Origin: Chondrosia reniformis
Taxonomy: Eukaryota > Porifera > Demospongiae > Chondrillida > Chondrillidae
Reading direction: 5' to 3'
DNA: 64,000 nt
Assembly (NCBI GenBank): GCA_947172415.1
Contig: OX359190.1
Location: 7,502,001 to 7,566,000, forward strand
Shown: positions 12,501 to 22,995 of the stretch, piece after piece
Numbering within the stretch: the first letter of the stretch is position 1
How the letters are laid out: each line of letters opens with the position of its first letter
Notes under the pieces: model-generated
What the model saw: the letters and a program-made list of their open reading frames with translations, nothing else
Database searches by the model: none
What the model was told of the DNA's origin: nothing
Translations under genes and position numbers: made by a program

Positions 12501-15500
12501 TGCATAGGAGAAACGCTGTTGTGATTGATTGATTGATAGAATGTTAATGCAATAAAAGGCTATTTTTGCATGTATACAAACATGCATGTAAGCCTTGCAG
12601 GGTAAAAATTCAATTACCTAAGTCCTGTTTTTTGGTTGGAGAACAAAGTTCCCTTTCAGATGAGAATGGGTGTTTCAGGAATTCTAACTATCACACTTTA
12701 TGTACAGTCATATAGTCATACATACATATGTATGTAACTACGTACACACATACAAACCTGTTAGTTCATATGCATATTTTAGTGTGTGTGACATTTCAAA
12801 TTCCAACTGTTCACTGGTTGTCTGTATGGCATCCCTCAATATACCTGACACTGTAGGAATATACATATCAAGCATAGCAACTTATACTCAATTACGTACA
12901 TACATATGTATATGCCAGCATGTATTCAATGCATGATGCAGGCTGAGCCATGTATGTATGTATTAACGACACAGAAGCACCCTTCATTTCTCTTCAGGGA
13001 AGGATATACGTACATACGTACATACGTAGATATAGGAAAATGGGAGTTAATTGCACTAAACCAGTACAAAGGCTATGATATGATAGAAATAATCACTGGT
13101 TGCCATTGAATAGGACTTTGGTCTCCCAACCAAGATCAGACTTTGGTCACTTGGTTGGCCAGGCATATAACTCCCAATGATTAATACTATTACATATAGG
13201 AAACTGATGTTTTGTAGTAGATCATATATGAGTTACACATGTTTCTACATATGTACATCAATTGGTAAACTCAGTGTCAACGTACAATCGTCAATGCCAG
13301 CTCCCCCTTTGCCACACTCTTTGTTAAAGAGCCTGATGCCAGTACAGATGTGAGTCAGCTCTGCAAGTTGCTGCACCTTTTCAGCCTTGGATAGGACCAT
13401 AAAGGTGCCCAGTTCACTTGGTGGCAACACACTCTGCAGCGCCGCTGAGGCTTCTTTCACTACTAAAATGTCCGTTGGGGACCCGAGGCCAGACCTCAAC
13501 AGGATATAGGAAACCACCTTGCGAAATAAGACTGCATAAATATACAAAACTTGGTAGGTTATACACAAAATGTGTGCCAGTACCAACACAATCTAAGCTA
13601 TTAGGGCTATAAATTAGGGGTGTAATTCCTATATTTCAGTTAGATTCAATATTTAAAATCAAGATTTTTGGAATGAGATACGTATTAATTGTATAAACAT
13701 CATTTCTATATAAATTAGACTAAAATTAGAAAAGCATTGGCCTTTATTTCTACCCTCATACATAGGTATGGGTATATACACATACAGGTACATACGTACG
13801 TAAATATGTATACAACATTTAGGGTATCATAGGTACGTACATACGTATGTAGCTCAATTTCAGGATACCAGTAAGCTTAATTAAAGATTTATTGGTTATA
13901 CGTACGTAGTTACAATGGCACATTTTATGCACTCACTCAGCTTATGATATGTTTTCATATCAGCTTATGATATGTATGCATATATACCCCATACTCACTG
14001 TCAATTTCTTCTTTAGATCTAGCCCTTGTATCCGTGATCTCACGCAATATTGGTTGCAGTCTTTCTTCCAGCATATGTCGATGTTCATCCAAAAAATCAA
14101 CTACATACATACGTACCAGCAGTTAAATTGATTCAATAATTATCACATTAATGTTACAACAAGTATAAACATACGTAATATCCTTCATACCATACATATT
14201 TGTAAATCCATACCTATAATTTATCCATGTATATTTTAAATCAAGGATACGCAATACAATTATCCTTACTAGACAAGTCCTGATAATGATATCAAATCTG
14301 TAAGCCCAAAATTGAAGGAAATCTCAGGTATGCCAATACAATATGCACAGTCAACTTTATTTCAGTCTACGTAACTACATACATACGTACATACGTACGT
14401 ACCTACAACTGATAACATACAGTGTACATACGTACTGATACTGATTATTAATGACTGACCAACCTCTTTTAGAATAGTTCATATCAAAATGGACTTGCAT
14501 CCTTATTGTATCCATAGCAGGAGATTGAGTGCTCATCAGCATGTTTACACAAATCTGGGAAATGAGGAATAGATTAAAGCAATTACTGTGTACTGCAGTT
14601 ACAGTCAAATGTGGATTATAAAGAACTTCCTTTTAAATACGTTATATTATACTGTGTATTATAAATCTTTAAATTTCATTCCAGTCATTGCTATATATAC
14701 TGTATAGAGTATACGGACATACAGATATTAGTGTACACTAGAGTATACGGACATACAGATATTAGTGTACACTAGAGTATACAGACATACAGATATTAGT
14801 GTACACTAGAGTATACAGACATACAGATATTAGTGTACACTAGAGTATACAGACATACAGATATTAGTGTACACTAGAGTATACAGACATACAGATATTA
14901 GTGTACACTAGAGTATACGGACATACAGATATTAGTGTACACTAGAGTATACGGACATACAGATATTAGTGTACACTAGAGTATACGGACATACAGATAT
15001 TAGTGTACACTAGAGTATACGGACATACAGATATTAGTGTACACTAGAGTATACGGACATACACATATTAGTGTACACTAGAGTATAGGGACATACAGAT
15101 ATTAGTGTACACTAGAGTATAGGGACATACACATATTAGTGTACACTAGAGTATAGGGACATACAGATATTAGTGTACACTAGAGTATACAGATATACAG
15201 ATATTAGTGTACACTAGAGTATACAGACATACAGATATTAGTGTACACTAGAGTATACAGACATACAGATATTAGTGTACACTAGAGTATACGGACATAC
15301 AGATATTAGTGAACACTAGAGTATACAGACATACAGATATCAGTGTACACTAGAGTATACGGACATACAGATATCAGTGTACACTAGAGTATACGGACAT
15401 ACAGATATTAGTGAACACTAGAGTATACAGACATACAGATATCAGTGTACACTAGAGTATATGGACATACAGATATTAGTGTACACTAGAGTATACGGAC

Positions 15501-16100
15501 ATACAGATATTAGTGTACACTAGAGTATAGGGACATACAGATATTAGTGTACACTAGAGTATACGGACATACACATATCAGTGTACACTAGAGTATACGG
15601 ACATACACATATTAGTGTACACTAGAGTATACGGACATACAGATATCAGCTGCTGCACATCTGATTTAGTGAGCGCTCTCTCACTGCTGAAATCTTGATC
15701 TGGATTTAGCACTGCAGCTTTCACCTAAAGCAACACATAGAACAACACACTAACCGGTAAACATTTATTAAGGGCTAACTGCACTAACTATAATTAGGGT
15801 ACATTTGTAGTCCCTGATTGATTTATAAGGAGTCATTTCTACCCCCCCTTTGAAGAAAATCAAATTGCCAATTTTAATATCTAACAAACATTTTGAAGTA
15901 GGTTACCCTCAAAATTGTAATTTTTCTTTTTTGATATTCTCTAAGCAAATCGCTTTTTATTACATTGCTATGCATATAACGTATTCGCTTACCAGAAATG
16001 CAGCAAGTGTTTCAGAAACATTCTGTCCTTGCCTACTTGCTTCTATTGTAATCTCTTTTATAATGTTTTTGATAACACTTTCTGCCTGCCTGACAGCCAT
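6507..16100 (-). CDS. CFAP206: Cilia- and flagella-associated protein 206
   Basis: Axonemal protein that in other species helps dock radial spoke 2 to the doublet microtubules. Seventeen coding exons join in frame to 636 codons (human about 622): 15993-16100, 15641-15724, 14464-14554, 13999-14100, 13286-13531, 12758-12844, 12618-12683, 11219-11337, 10769-10888, 10388-10492, 10015-10101, 9699-9803, 9150-9292, 8503-8594, 7733-7851, 7428-7516, 6507-6654. All junctions are GT-AG with matching phases. Diagnostic stretches are AESVIKNIIKEI (exon 1), SYILLRSGLGSPTDI and CGKGG (exon 5), TAVPTSQV (exon 9), SYEWNEWELRRKAIKL (exon 15) and MAGLRGK (exon 17). Exon 14 has a second in-frame donor (GTAAGC at 8494), but exon 15 phase fits the donor at 8502. 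Introns hold MITE, SINE, LINE and minisatellite insertions. Alignments are from memory of the family. Confidence 0.96.
6786..6946. repeat. Foldback repeat family F1, copy 1
   Basis: Contains the family core CTGAAGAAGACCC-GGGGTC and ends AGATAAGTTCGACACAGTTAG-AAATCCTTATTC, shared with copies near 29.9, 42.1 and 43.4 kb. The outer parts are inverted (TCTTTTGAAAGG / CCTTTCAAAAGA). It lies in the last CFAP206 intron. Confidence 0.75.
6993..7358. mobile_element. 366-bp pogo/Tc1-like MITE with TA target site
   Basis: Termini CACTCAATCCTCCTTTATCC and the inverse of GATAAGGGAGGATTGAGTG form terminal inverted repeats flanked by TA on both sides (6991-6992, 7359-7360). The TTATCCGGA and TTCCGGCATATCTGAG stretches resemble pogo/Tigger-type ends. 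There is no transposase; it sits in the last CFAP206 intron. Confidence 0.75.
7963..8330 (+). repeat. Dispersed repeat family F2, one full and one partial unit
   Basis: The first unit (7963-8172) has a hammerhead-like head at 7992-8037 followed by the family body (purine-rich AAGAAAGAAAAGACTC, CCAAAGCTCTC, AGTTCCC-TA, TAGACATAGCA-TAGGAAAATGG). The second (about 8190-8330) has the body only. In the first unit the ribozyme core is not conserved. Intron 14 of CFAP206. Confidence 0.8.
8819..9038 (+). mobile_element. tRNA-derived SINE with 24-bp target duplication
   Basis: A-box-like TAGCTCAAGTG near 8857 and B-box-like GGTTTGATTCC near 8909 are arranged as in a tRNA gene, followed by a short unrelated tail. 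The copy is flanked by direct repeats GAGRGGAAACATGAATGGAG at 8819-8842 and 9015-9038, differing at one base. It lies in the CFAP206 intron between exons 13 and 14. I see no functional tRNA: the 5' half does not fold convincingly. Confidence 0.75.
9398..9611 (-). repeat. Dispersed repeat family F2, full copy
   Basis: Reverse-complement copy of the unit at 53.1 kb, from the tail (CCTACGTGCTATATGCCTATTCTGTAAAAG) to the head (GGATTCACAG). It carries a ribozyme-like head with every core base in place (listed separately). Intron 12 of CFAP206. Confidence 0.85.
9514..9559 (-). ncRNA. Hammerhead ribozyme, type I, minimal stem III
   Basis: On the minus strand: stem I GGATCA/TGACCC (one A-C mismatch), core CTGATGA, stem II GGG/CCC with an A-A at its base, core GAAA, stem III of two base pairs (AC/GU) closed by the loop GGCU, then cleavage position C. 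This is the architecture known from hammerheads of Penelope-like elements and animal retrozymes. Activity is not shown; the A-A at the stem II base may weaken it. Confidence 0.7.
11593..12546 (+). mobile_element. 5'-truncated LINE with 11-bp target duplication
   Basis: The ORF 11606-12391 (261 aa) is the end of a non-LTR retrotransposon ORF2: reverse transcriptase pieces PWLFNVYMD, the active-site box FADDLMLVA, then LLYGSETW, and a basic tail GRPRKRWEDD typical of these elements. It is bounded by ATAGAATGTTA at 11593-11603 and 12536-12546, and its 3' end is a (TGAT)n run, as expected of target-primed insertion. The body 11604-12535 begins inside the RT domain, so the upstream endonuclease is missing. 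The intact ORF and perfect duplications suggest a fairly recent insertion, in the CFAP206 intron between exons 7 and 8 and antisense to that gene. Confidence 0.93.
14700..15640. repeat. 34-bp minisatellite, about 28 copies, containing a splice-donor sequence
   Basis: Unit AGTGTACACTAGAGTATACG-GACATACAGATATT repeats with single-base variants. On the minus strand each unit contains ATATCT-GTATGT, the exact exon 2 / intron 2 junction of CFAP206 (exon 2 ends at 15641). The array begins at the junction itself and extends about 940 bp into intron 2. Confidence 0.97.
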
Positions 16101-16269
16101 TTTAATTTCTCAAATTGTCATGGTTACGATCCGAACCGTGTTTTGTTTTGCTACGGGTTCGGGGCCGTAGCCAGCCGGCTCCCTCCTTACATGAGATGGT
16201 GAGTAAGACCCTAATTTTGTTCACTGATCACGCCTTTTAGGTTGGGTTTGTCATTATCTGGATAGAAAG
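16101..16269. promoter_or_regulatory. Bidirectional promoter between CFAP206 and RSU1
   Basis: The two start codons are 169 bp apart on opposite strands, so both promoters and 5' leaders must fit here. The stretch is GC-richer than its surroundings (CTACGGGTTCGGGGCCGTAG at 16151) and I see no TATA box. A consensus donor GTGAGTAAG at 16199 and acceptor CGCCTTTTAG ending at 16240 could form a 42-bp leader intron of RSU1. If spliced, a 10-codon upstream ORF from ATG 16191 would end just before the RSU1 start. Confidence 0.7.
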
Positions 16270-19200
16270 ATGAGTCGATCGGCCAGAAAAGCAATTGAAC
16301 AGGCGGCAACAGACAAGTCCAAGAAAGAACTTCACCTTCAAGATGAAGCGATAAGCGCTTTGGAGGATCTTCCAAGATTCTGTGAGTCTAGTTTTATTTT
16401 CAGTTAGTCGACGTCTAGTCAGTGTAGGTTCTTAGTAATCGCGCCCTAGTTATACCTCGTTTTGAAAGGAACAAATGTGTAAATCAATCGTTAATCTTAC
16501 CACACTATACAAGTAAATCAATGGTTGAAATTCAAAAATATTCCAATTGCATTAAATAGTTGAAGCATTCATTAGAATTTCTATGATTTAATTAGTTATT
16601 CTTAATCTGGTTTGTAACTGTTGGGTGCATGTGACGTACATTGTGTATTGAATCTTAGCAAAGATGGGAGATCCTGTATGGGGATCCCCCCATAACTTGA
16701 TAAGTGAACCATATCCTGCACCACCACTGCACCAACCAATGTTTCGAGAAACAGAGGGGGGCATAGGTTGGAGCTAAACTACATAAATTAATGAATTTTG
16801 CTGTAAGCTCAGAGGGAGGGAACCGTTTTCAGGGGGTGAAATGCCCTAAACCACCTAAAAACTGCCTATGTGAAAGAGCAATGAAATCAAAGGAATTTCT
16901 GAAAGCCTTTTTCAGGACTGGGCACTAGTCGGTACATGCCCAAAAATTTGGAATATGTTTGAGGAACATAAAGCCTAACCTCTCATGTATATGGTCATAT
17001 GAAGACTTTCTTACGTACCTACCATGGAACTACACATTGTGTCATTGATAGCTGCCTGCTGTGGATATAGTGCATTTCCATTGGGTTGCTGGTGATCTGC
17101 GTGTCTCTCTTTATCCTTTAGTTGAGTTGGGTCATGTGACAAGACTGATTCTATGTCATAATAAAATTTCAGAATTACCAGATTCTATCACAGAATTACG
17201 GAGTCTGGAGTATTTGTCCCTATTTGATAATCAACTGGAAGTGAGTGCTCTCCATCCTCCATCCATAAACATTTTAGCATCAATGCAAGTTCTTTAATTA
17301 GGGTAGTTAGTGCTCTTTTTTTAACAAATCGTAGTTTAATGCTGTTTATGTAATTAAAACTGTTTTGGAATATAATATTTTTTAGTTTCTACTCAAAGGC
17401 CATTAAATATTCCTTTTTTAATTAAACATTTTAATAAATCATGGAGACCAATTTTGTGTATAAATATAAATATGTAGCTTTTTCATTTCTATTTGTATTA
17501 ATAAGAGTGCCATTTTCTATTTTAAGCTGCATTGCGTATTAGGAATAGTGTTATGAATGTTTTGCAATATAAAAAGTATATAATTGTAATAATGTTCTTA
17601 GACTCCTACATATGTACTTACATATTAATATACACATGATATCCAGTAGCTCTCTAATCTGTTACTATTCCTTGTTTTGAATAGTTTTGTTGTAACCTGT
17701 CCTTACTGTAATTCTTTACATTTTGATTACAGGATCTTCCTCAATCCATAAGTGGCTTGTCCAGACTGAAGGAACTCAATCTTGCGTAAGAAATATAGTT
17801 CTCAGATATGTAAATACATACGTATGTATATACGTACATCTAGTACAGCCAGATTAATTTGGTACTGTGGTTGACTAGAATATGCAGGTTCTACATTATT
17901 GTCACAATTCCCTATATACACATACCTTCATATTTTCGTATGTTCGTATATATTGGTATGTGTGCTTTTATGTACACTTCAACAGTACGTATACCAAATG
18001 TACCAGTAAACAATTTAGTCTCTATATGTACCAGTTAACAGTTTAGTCTCTATATGTACCAGTTAACAATTTAGTCTCTATATGTACCAGTTAACAGTTC
18101 AGTCTCTATATGTACCAGTAAACAGTTCAGTCTCTATATGTACCAGTTAACAATTTAGTCTCTATATGTACCAGTTAACAATTTAGTCTCTATATGTACC
18201 AGTAAACAGTTTAGTCTCTGTATGTACCAGTAAACAGTTTAGTCTCTATATGTACATACCAGTAAACAGTTTAGTTTCTATATGTACATACCAGTAAACA
18301 GTTTAGTCTCTATATGTACCAGTGAACAGTTTAGTCTCCGTACCAGTTAACAGTTATGTATGTATGTAGTTGGATGTTAATGCTATTTTATGTATTAATG
18401 TAAGTGCGGCTTGATTGATAAGCTTAACTTGTTGTGTAGAATGAATCGTCTCTGTGAGCTACCTCGAGGATTTGGAGGGTTTTCCTCATTAGAAATTTTA
18501 GACTTGACTTATAACAACCTTCATGATGGCTGTTTCCCTGGCAACTGGAAGTTCCTAGGAGAGTCTCTCAGGGGATTGTACATGGGTGACAATGATCTTA
18601 CCAAGTTCCCGCCAGATATTATGGATTTCAAGAAGTTGACCGTTGTAAGTGGATTCATATTATCCTTAATACCTACGTATAACTTCACAGGTACCATGTA
18701 CGTACATATGTCGTATATGCAAGCAGTAGTTATAGGTACCAATCATCCTCCAAATAATGCTTCCTTAAACAAGTGAACAGTGTTGTGGGATATTCTTTAA
18801 CTAGTTATAAGTTGATAATTAAACCACAAATACATATATAAGGACAGTCATACATTATGAAGAGATATAATCATGAATAGTCTTTAAAAGCCAAAATTCT
18901 CAGCAAATGAGTCCTCTGGATGAAACCCAGGACATCTTGTTATGATCGCCAGTATTCTACCACTGAGTCACAGTTGCCATGGCAATGCTCAATGTTTGCC
19001 TCCCACTTATACTGACCACAAGATACGTAAGTTTTCATTCTTACCAATTAGTAACTCTATTCAGAAGAATCACATGACAGTAGAGATCTATGCATGTATG
19101 TATACGTATGTACATACATCTTCTGTTATTACACAATAGGTATGTGTTTGTTTTGTAGCTGGTACTAAGGGACAACCAAATAAAGGAAGTTCCTCCGGAA

Positions 19201-22200
19201 ATTGCTTATCTTTCAAATCTACAACAACTGCACATACAAGTTAACCAACTGAATGTACTACCCCTGGAATTTGGTTAGTTTAAATTATAAAAAATATTTT
19301 TAAAATATATTTTTCTATTGGACTTTTATGCTTACAATGGTGTATTATCTATTCTTTGCAGTACGTCTTCCACTTTTGATAAGGGGCTTTTCTTTTAAGA
19401 TATCCGGCAATCCACTGATAAAAGGTATAGAAGATGTGTTGAAAACTGGTGTCAAGCAGATGTTGGACTACCTGAAGTCAGAGGACTACAAGAGGTACGT
19501 GAATGGGAGTGTGCAAGATTAAATACAGAATAATAAATAATGAGTAGCGGGTAACAGGAAGTAATAGCAGGTAACAGGAAGTAGTAGCAGTTAACAGGAA
19601 GTAATAGCAGGTAACAGGAAGTAATAGCAGGTAACAGGAAGTAATAGCAGGTAACAGGAAGTAATGAAGTGACTAATATGGAATAATATTTACTCAGTTT
19701 CCCCTAACTATTTGCATGTGACTGAAGTGGTGAATAATTAACTAGGTAAAGGTTACCACTAAGTCATGTTGTTTTCATCGTGTACGTAAGTGGTCAAGTG
19801 GTCTTTATCGGGTAGCACAGTAGCCTATTATGGTGTGTTGTGGGCCTTCATATTAACCTTTATTTTATTACCTGTTTTCTGCTATTCCATCTTTCTGTTT
19901 CTGTATTCCCATTTTGTAATGCTGACATAAATATGTAAGTATCTTAGTTCATTAACATACATAGTAATCCTAACCATAATAACTAATAAAATAGAACTAT
20001 TTTGTTACTTGGCACATATACACGTATGTACGTATGTATATTATAGCTAATGTGTTTATGTATGTACATTTATAGTATAATACTATTATTTTGCATATGT
20101 AGATTTGTTAAAGTATATATGGTTTACGTACGTAGGTGTATGTACTGAGGTACCTGATGTACGTACGTATGTCGTAGGGTCATACATACATACGTATGTA
20201 CGTATATAGTAATTGGGTGTTTATCTGTAAATAGCATATCCTACTGCACCTAAGCAGATTGGAAAACATCTAACGCTAGTAAATACATAAATGGACAAGG
20301 CTCTCTAATGGTTTATTTTAGTAGAACCACACACTTGTGGCTAAATGACTATAACAGATTAAACTGTGAAGATGTAGAGGATACCATTCAAGAGCATTCG
20401 TTACCTACTACTGTAATCATTATTCCCATATATATACTTTAAAGTTCAGGACGTATCTAGGTGAAAGTGGCTGCTACCAACCTTTTACTATGTACTAGTA
20501 CTCAGCAACCAGAGTTCACACTCCTAATCTTCATAAACTGACATTTGGTCTCCTAGCAACCTGACTTTACACTCCTAATCTTCATAAGCTGACATTTGGT
20601 CTCCTAGCAACCTGACTCCCATATTCCTAATCTTCATAAACTGACATTTGGTCTCCTAGCAACCTGACTTTGGTCTTCATTAGGTCTCCTAGCAACCTGA
20701 CTCCCATATTCCTAATTTTCATAAACTGACATTTGGTCTCCTAGCAACCTGACTTTGGTCTTCATTAGGTCTCCTAGAACCTGACTCCCATATTCCTAAT
20801 CTTCATAAGCTGACATTAGATCTCCTAGCAACCTGACTCCCATATTCCTAATCTTCAGAGGCTGACATTAGGTCTCCTAGCAACCTGACTCCCATACTCC
20901 TAATCTCCCTAAACTGACATTAGGTCTCCTAGCAACAAGACCTTTGGCATTATATGCAATACATAACACCCTATCAAGAGCCAAACAGTTATAGGTACAC
21001 AAAATGTACTCACTTATACTTGGGAGGTTGGAACAGCTGTCTTAGTTTGCACTGTGGTCCTCAGAGACTCCATTTTCATCCTAAATTCATCTTCTAACTT
21101 GTCTAGTTGCTCGGCACAAGTCAGAACATCAGCCTATTATACGTACTTCATATTAACCCTTTATTTTATTACCTGTTTTCTTCTATTCCATCATTCTGTT
21201 TCTGTATTCCCATTTTGTAGTGCTGACATAAGTATCTTACTTCATTAACATAGTAACCATAACATAACCATTCAAGAGCATGCTTTACCATTATACCCAC
21301 ATAGGTACGTATATACTTTAAACTTTAGGACATATCTAGGTGAAAGTGGCTGCTACCGACCTTTTTACTATGTACTAGTACTCGTAGCAACCAGAGTTCA
21401 CACTCCTAATCTTCATAAGCTGACATTTGGTCTCCTAGCAACCTGACTCCCATACTCCTAATCTTGATAAACTGACATTAGGTCTCCTAGCAACCTGACT
21501 TTATACTCTTTGGTCTTCATTAGGTCTCCTAGCAATCGACTTCATAATCCTTGGTCTTCAATAGGTCTCCTAGCAACCTGACTCCCATACTCCTAATCTT
21601 CATAAGCTGACATTAGGTCTCCTAGCAACCCAATTCCCACACTCCTAATCTTCATAAACTGACATTAGGTCTCCTAGCAACAAGACCTCTGGCATTATAT
21701 TAGCTGATATCTGTTGCTAAGTGATGCATGTTGCCTTGTTAGTCATTATCATCTGTTAATGGGTGAAACCCTATTATGGCATTTATGTTTGCTTCACACC
21801 TGATTAGGGTAGTTAGAAACCAATCAAAAATTACTAATTTTATACAAAGTTCCAACTGCTCCTACTTGCTATAAATGTTAATTTAAGGAAAGCTATTTGT
21901 ATAATATACGTACGTACATTCATAGTTGTACTTGTGTATTGATATTTCCTTGTTTACTGTTTTTCATATCCTCCATACTTTCCCACCATCATACTCCTAG
22001 ATATGTTCACTTTAGTAGTGCAGCCATTGTACATATGTAGAGTATGTATGTATTAGAATCTGGTTTATTTATCTATTGTGAAGTAATTTTTCTGTAGAAT
22101 GTTTTCTTTCATTATTCTTCCTATTTTTGGCTCAGAATTAAAGGATGCGTGTACATACTGTATCTGTTTTGTAGTGTTTTATTAGAGTTCAGATCTGAGG

Positions 22201-22298
22201 AAAAGAAGCCTACATTGATCAAGAGGGACAAGACACACAAGTTGAGTCGCAAAACCAAAAAGCACAAAGTTCACCCCATTGAAGGCTGTGAAAAGTAG
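16270..22298 (+). CDS. RSU1: Ras suppressor protein 1 (leucine-rich repeat adhesion protein)
   Basis: LRR protein of the ILK-PINCH-parvin complex, which links integrins to actin through PINCH. Seven coding exons give 286 codons plus stop (human 277): 16270-16381, 17122-17240, 17733-17785, 18440-18644, 19159-19273, 19362-19494, 22175-22298; phases agree at every junction. Recognised family stretches: RLILCHNKISELP, LPRGFG, LEILDLTYNNL, PGN, LYMGDNDL, PPDI, LVLRDNQI-E-P-EI, LHIQ-NQL-VLP, then the conserved C-terminal GNP and DYLKSE-YKR block and a lysine-rich tail. The last intron (2.7 kb) is unusually long and full of minisatellites. It shares its promoter with CFAP206. Confidence 0.96.
17998..18352. 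repeat. 28-bp minisatellite, about 12 copies
   Basis: Unit TGTACCAGTTAACAATTTAG-TCTCTATA, with A/G and T/C variants and a few units lengthened by TACA. It lies in RSU1 intron 3, ending about 90 bp before exon 4. Confidence 0.95.
18890..19010 (-). mobile_element. tRNA-derived SINE fragment
   Basis: Reading the minus strand, GTGACTCAGTGGTAGAATAC resembles an A box and GGGTTTCATCC a B box at tRNA-like spacing. The element is short and I cannot define target duplications. RSU1 intron 4. Confidence 0.5.
19551..19662. repeat. 20-bp minisatellite, about 6 copies
   Basis: Unit AACAGGAAGTAATAGCAGGT starts about 30 bp downstream of the in-intron stop that follows RSU1 exon 6. Some units differ at one base. 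Confidence 0.9.
19848..21700. repeat. Duplicated block with ~51-bp minisatellites
   Basis: The segment 19848-20945 recurs in shortened form at 21147-21690: the pyrimidine-rich TATTTTATTACCTGTTTTCT block, the GTATCTAGGTGAAAGTGGCT block, and then a minisatellite with unit TCCTAGCAACCTGACTCCCA plus CCTAATCTTCATAAACTGAC. Between the copies sits the stray CFAP206 exon 9. The whole structure fills RSU1 intron 6. Confidence 0.85.
20982..21141 (-). pseudogene. Stray copy of CFAP206 exon 9 with flanking intron
   Basis: Nearly identical to 10745-10898, including both splice boundaries of exon 9 (10769-10888). In this copy the last codon before the donor has become a stop (TAC to TAA) and neighbouring exons are absent. 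It is oriented like the parent exon but lies about 10 kb away, inside the last intron of RSU1, which runs on the other strand. Confidence 0.92.
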
Positions 22299-22714
22299 TC
22301 CTGCTATTCTCTTACTCTCTATATGCACATAGTAGTACCAACTCTCCTGGTCACTCAGAAAGAGAATATTAATGATTAATGCACAGTTTCATAAAAGTCA
22401 TGATCAAAAATATCTTTTGTTGTTTGCTCCAAAATTGTAGCTTTTGATTTATGTAGTTGATATTTTTAGAATTTAAAGTGAAAATTGGCAAAATTGAACA
22501 TGTTCATGTTGCAGATAAAAAGTAAAAGACGGGGCTGGAGAAAGGATAAAGATATATTCATTGAAATGAGTGTCTATCAGTAGATAGCTCTCTTTTTAAT
22601 AAATTATTTTCAAAAACTAGAGCATCATTATTAGCTAAATTGTTGAAAGGTGAACCATGCTTAAGCTTAACTATCAATTTTATAGATGATGATTGTCATT
22701 ATTTATTCAGCCAT

Positions 22715-22995
22715 CTTCTTCTTGGTCTTCTCTGAGGATGTCTACCTGTAATTTCACCTTTATACACTTTATTTGTCACTCTACATTCTACTGCTTATCT
22801 TCTTTATAATTCTCTGCCATCTCTTAATCAAATCCAAAACCTTCCCTACCTCAATCTACACCTAAGATCCGCATTCCTTATTCTATTCTTGACACCCCTT
22901 TATCACCCTCAGCTGTATTCATCCCTTATGTCTCACTTGCAGAGCCCAAGTTTCACATCCAAAGGTCAGGGTGGGTATCACCATGTACGACCTGA
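22715..22995 (-). mobile_element. Old LINE 3'-end fragment
   Basis: Translated on the minus strand, broken pieces read like the C-terminal tail of a LINE ORF2: a TLTFGCETWAL-like start, RRMNTAEMR-like, RRIEGI-like and a terminal RPRRR-like region, in the right order but with several stops. It is much older than the LINE at 11.6 kb. Confidence 0.55.

Noticed and set aside
14700-15640. CRISPR-like array
   Set aside because: Units are directly tandem without unique spacers.
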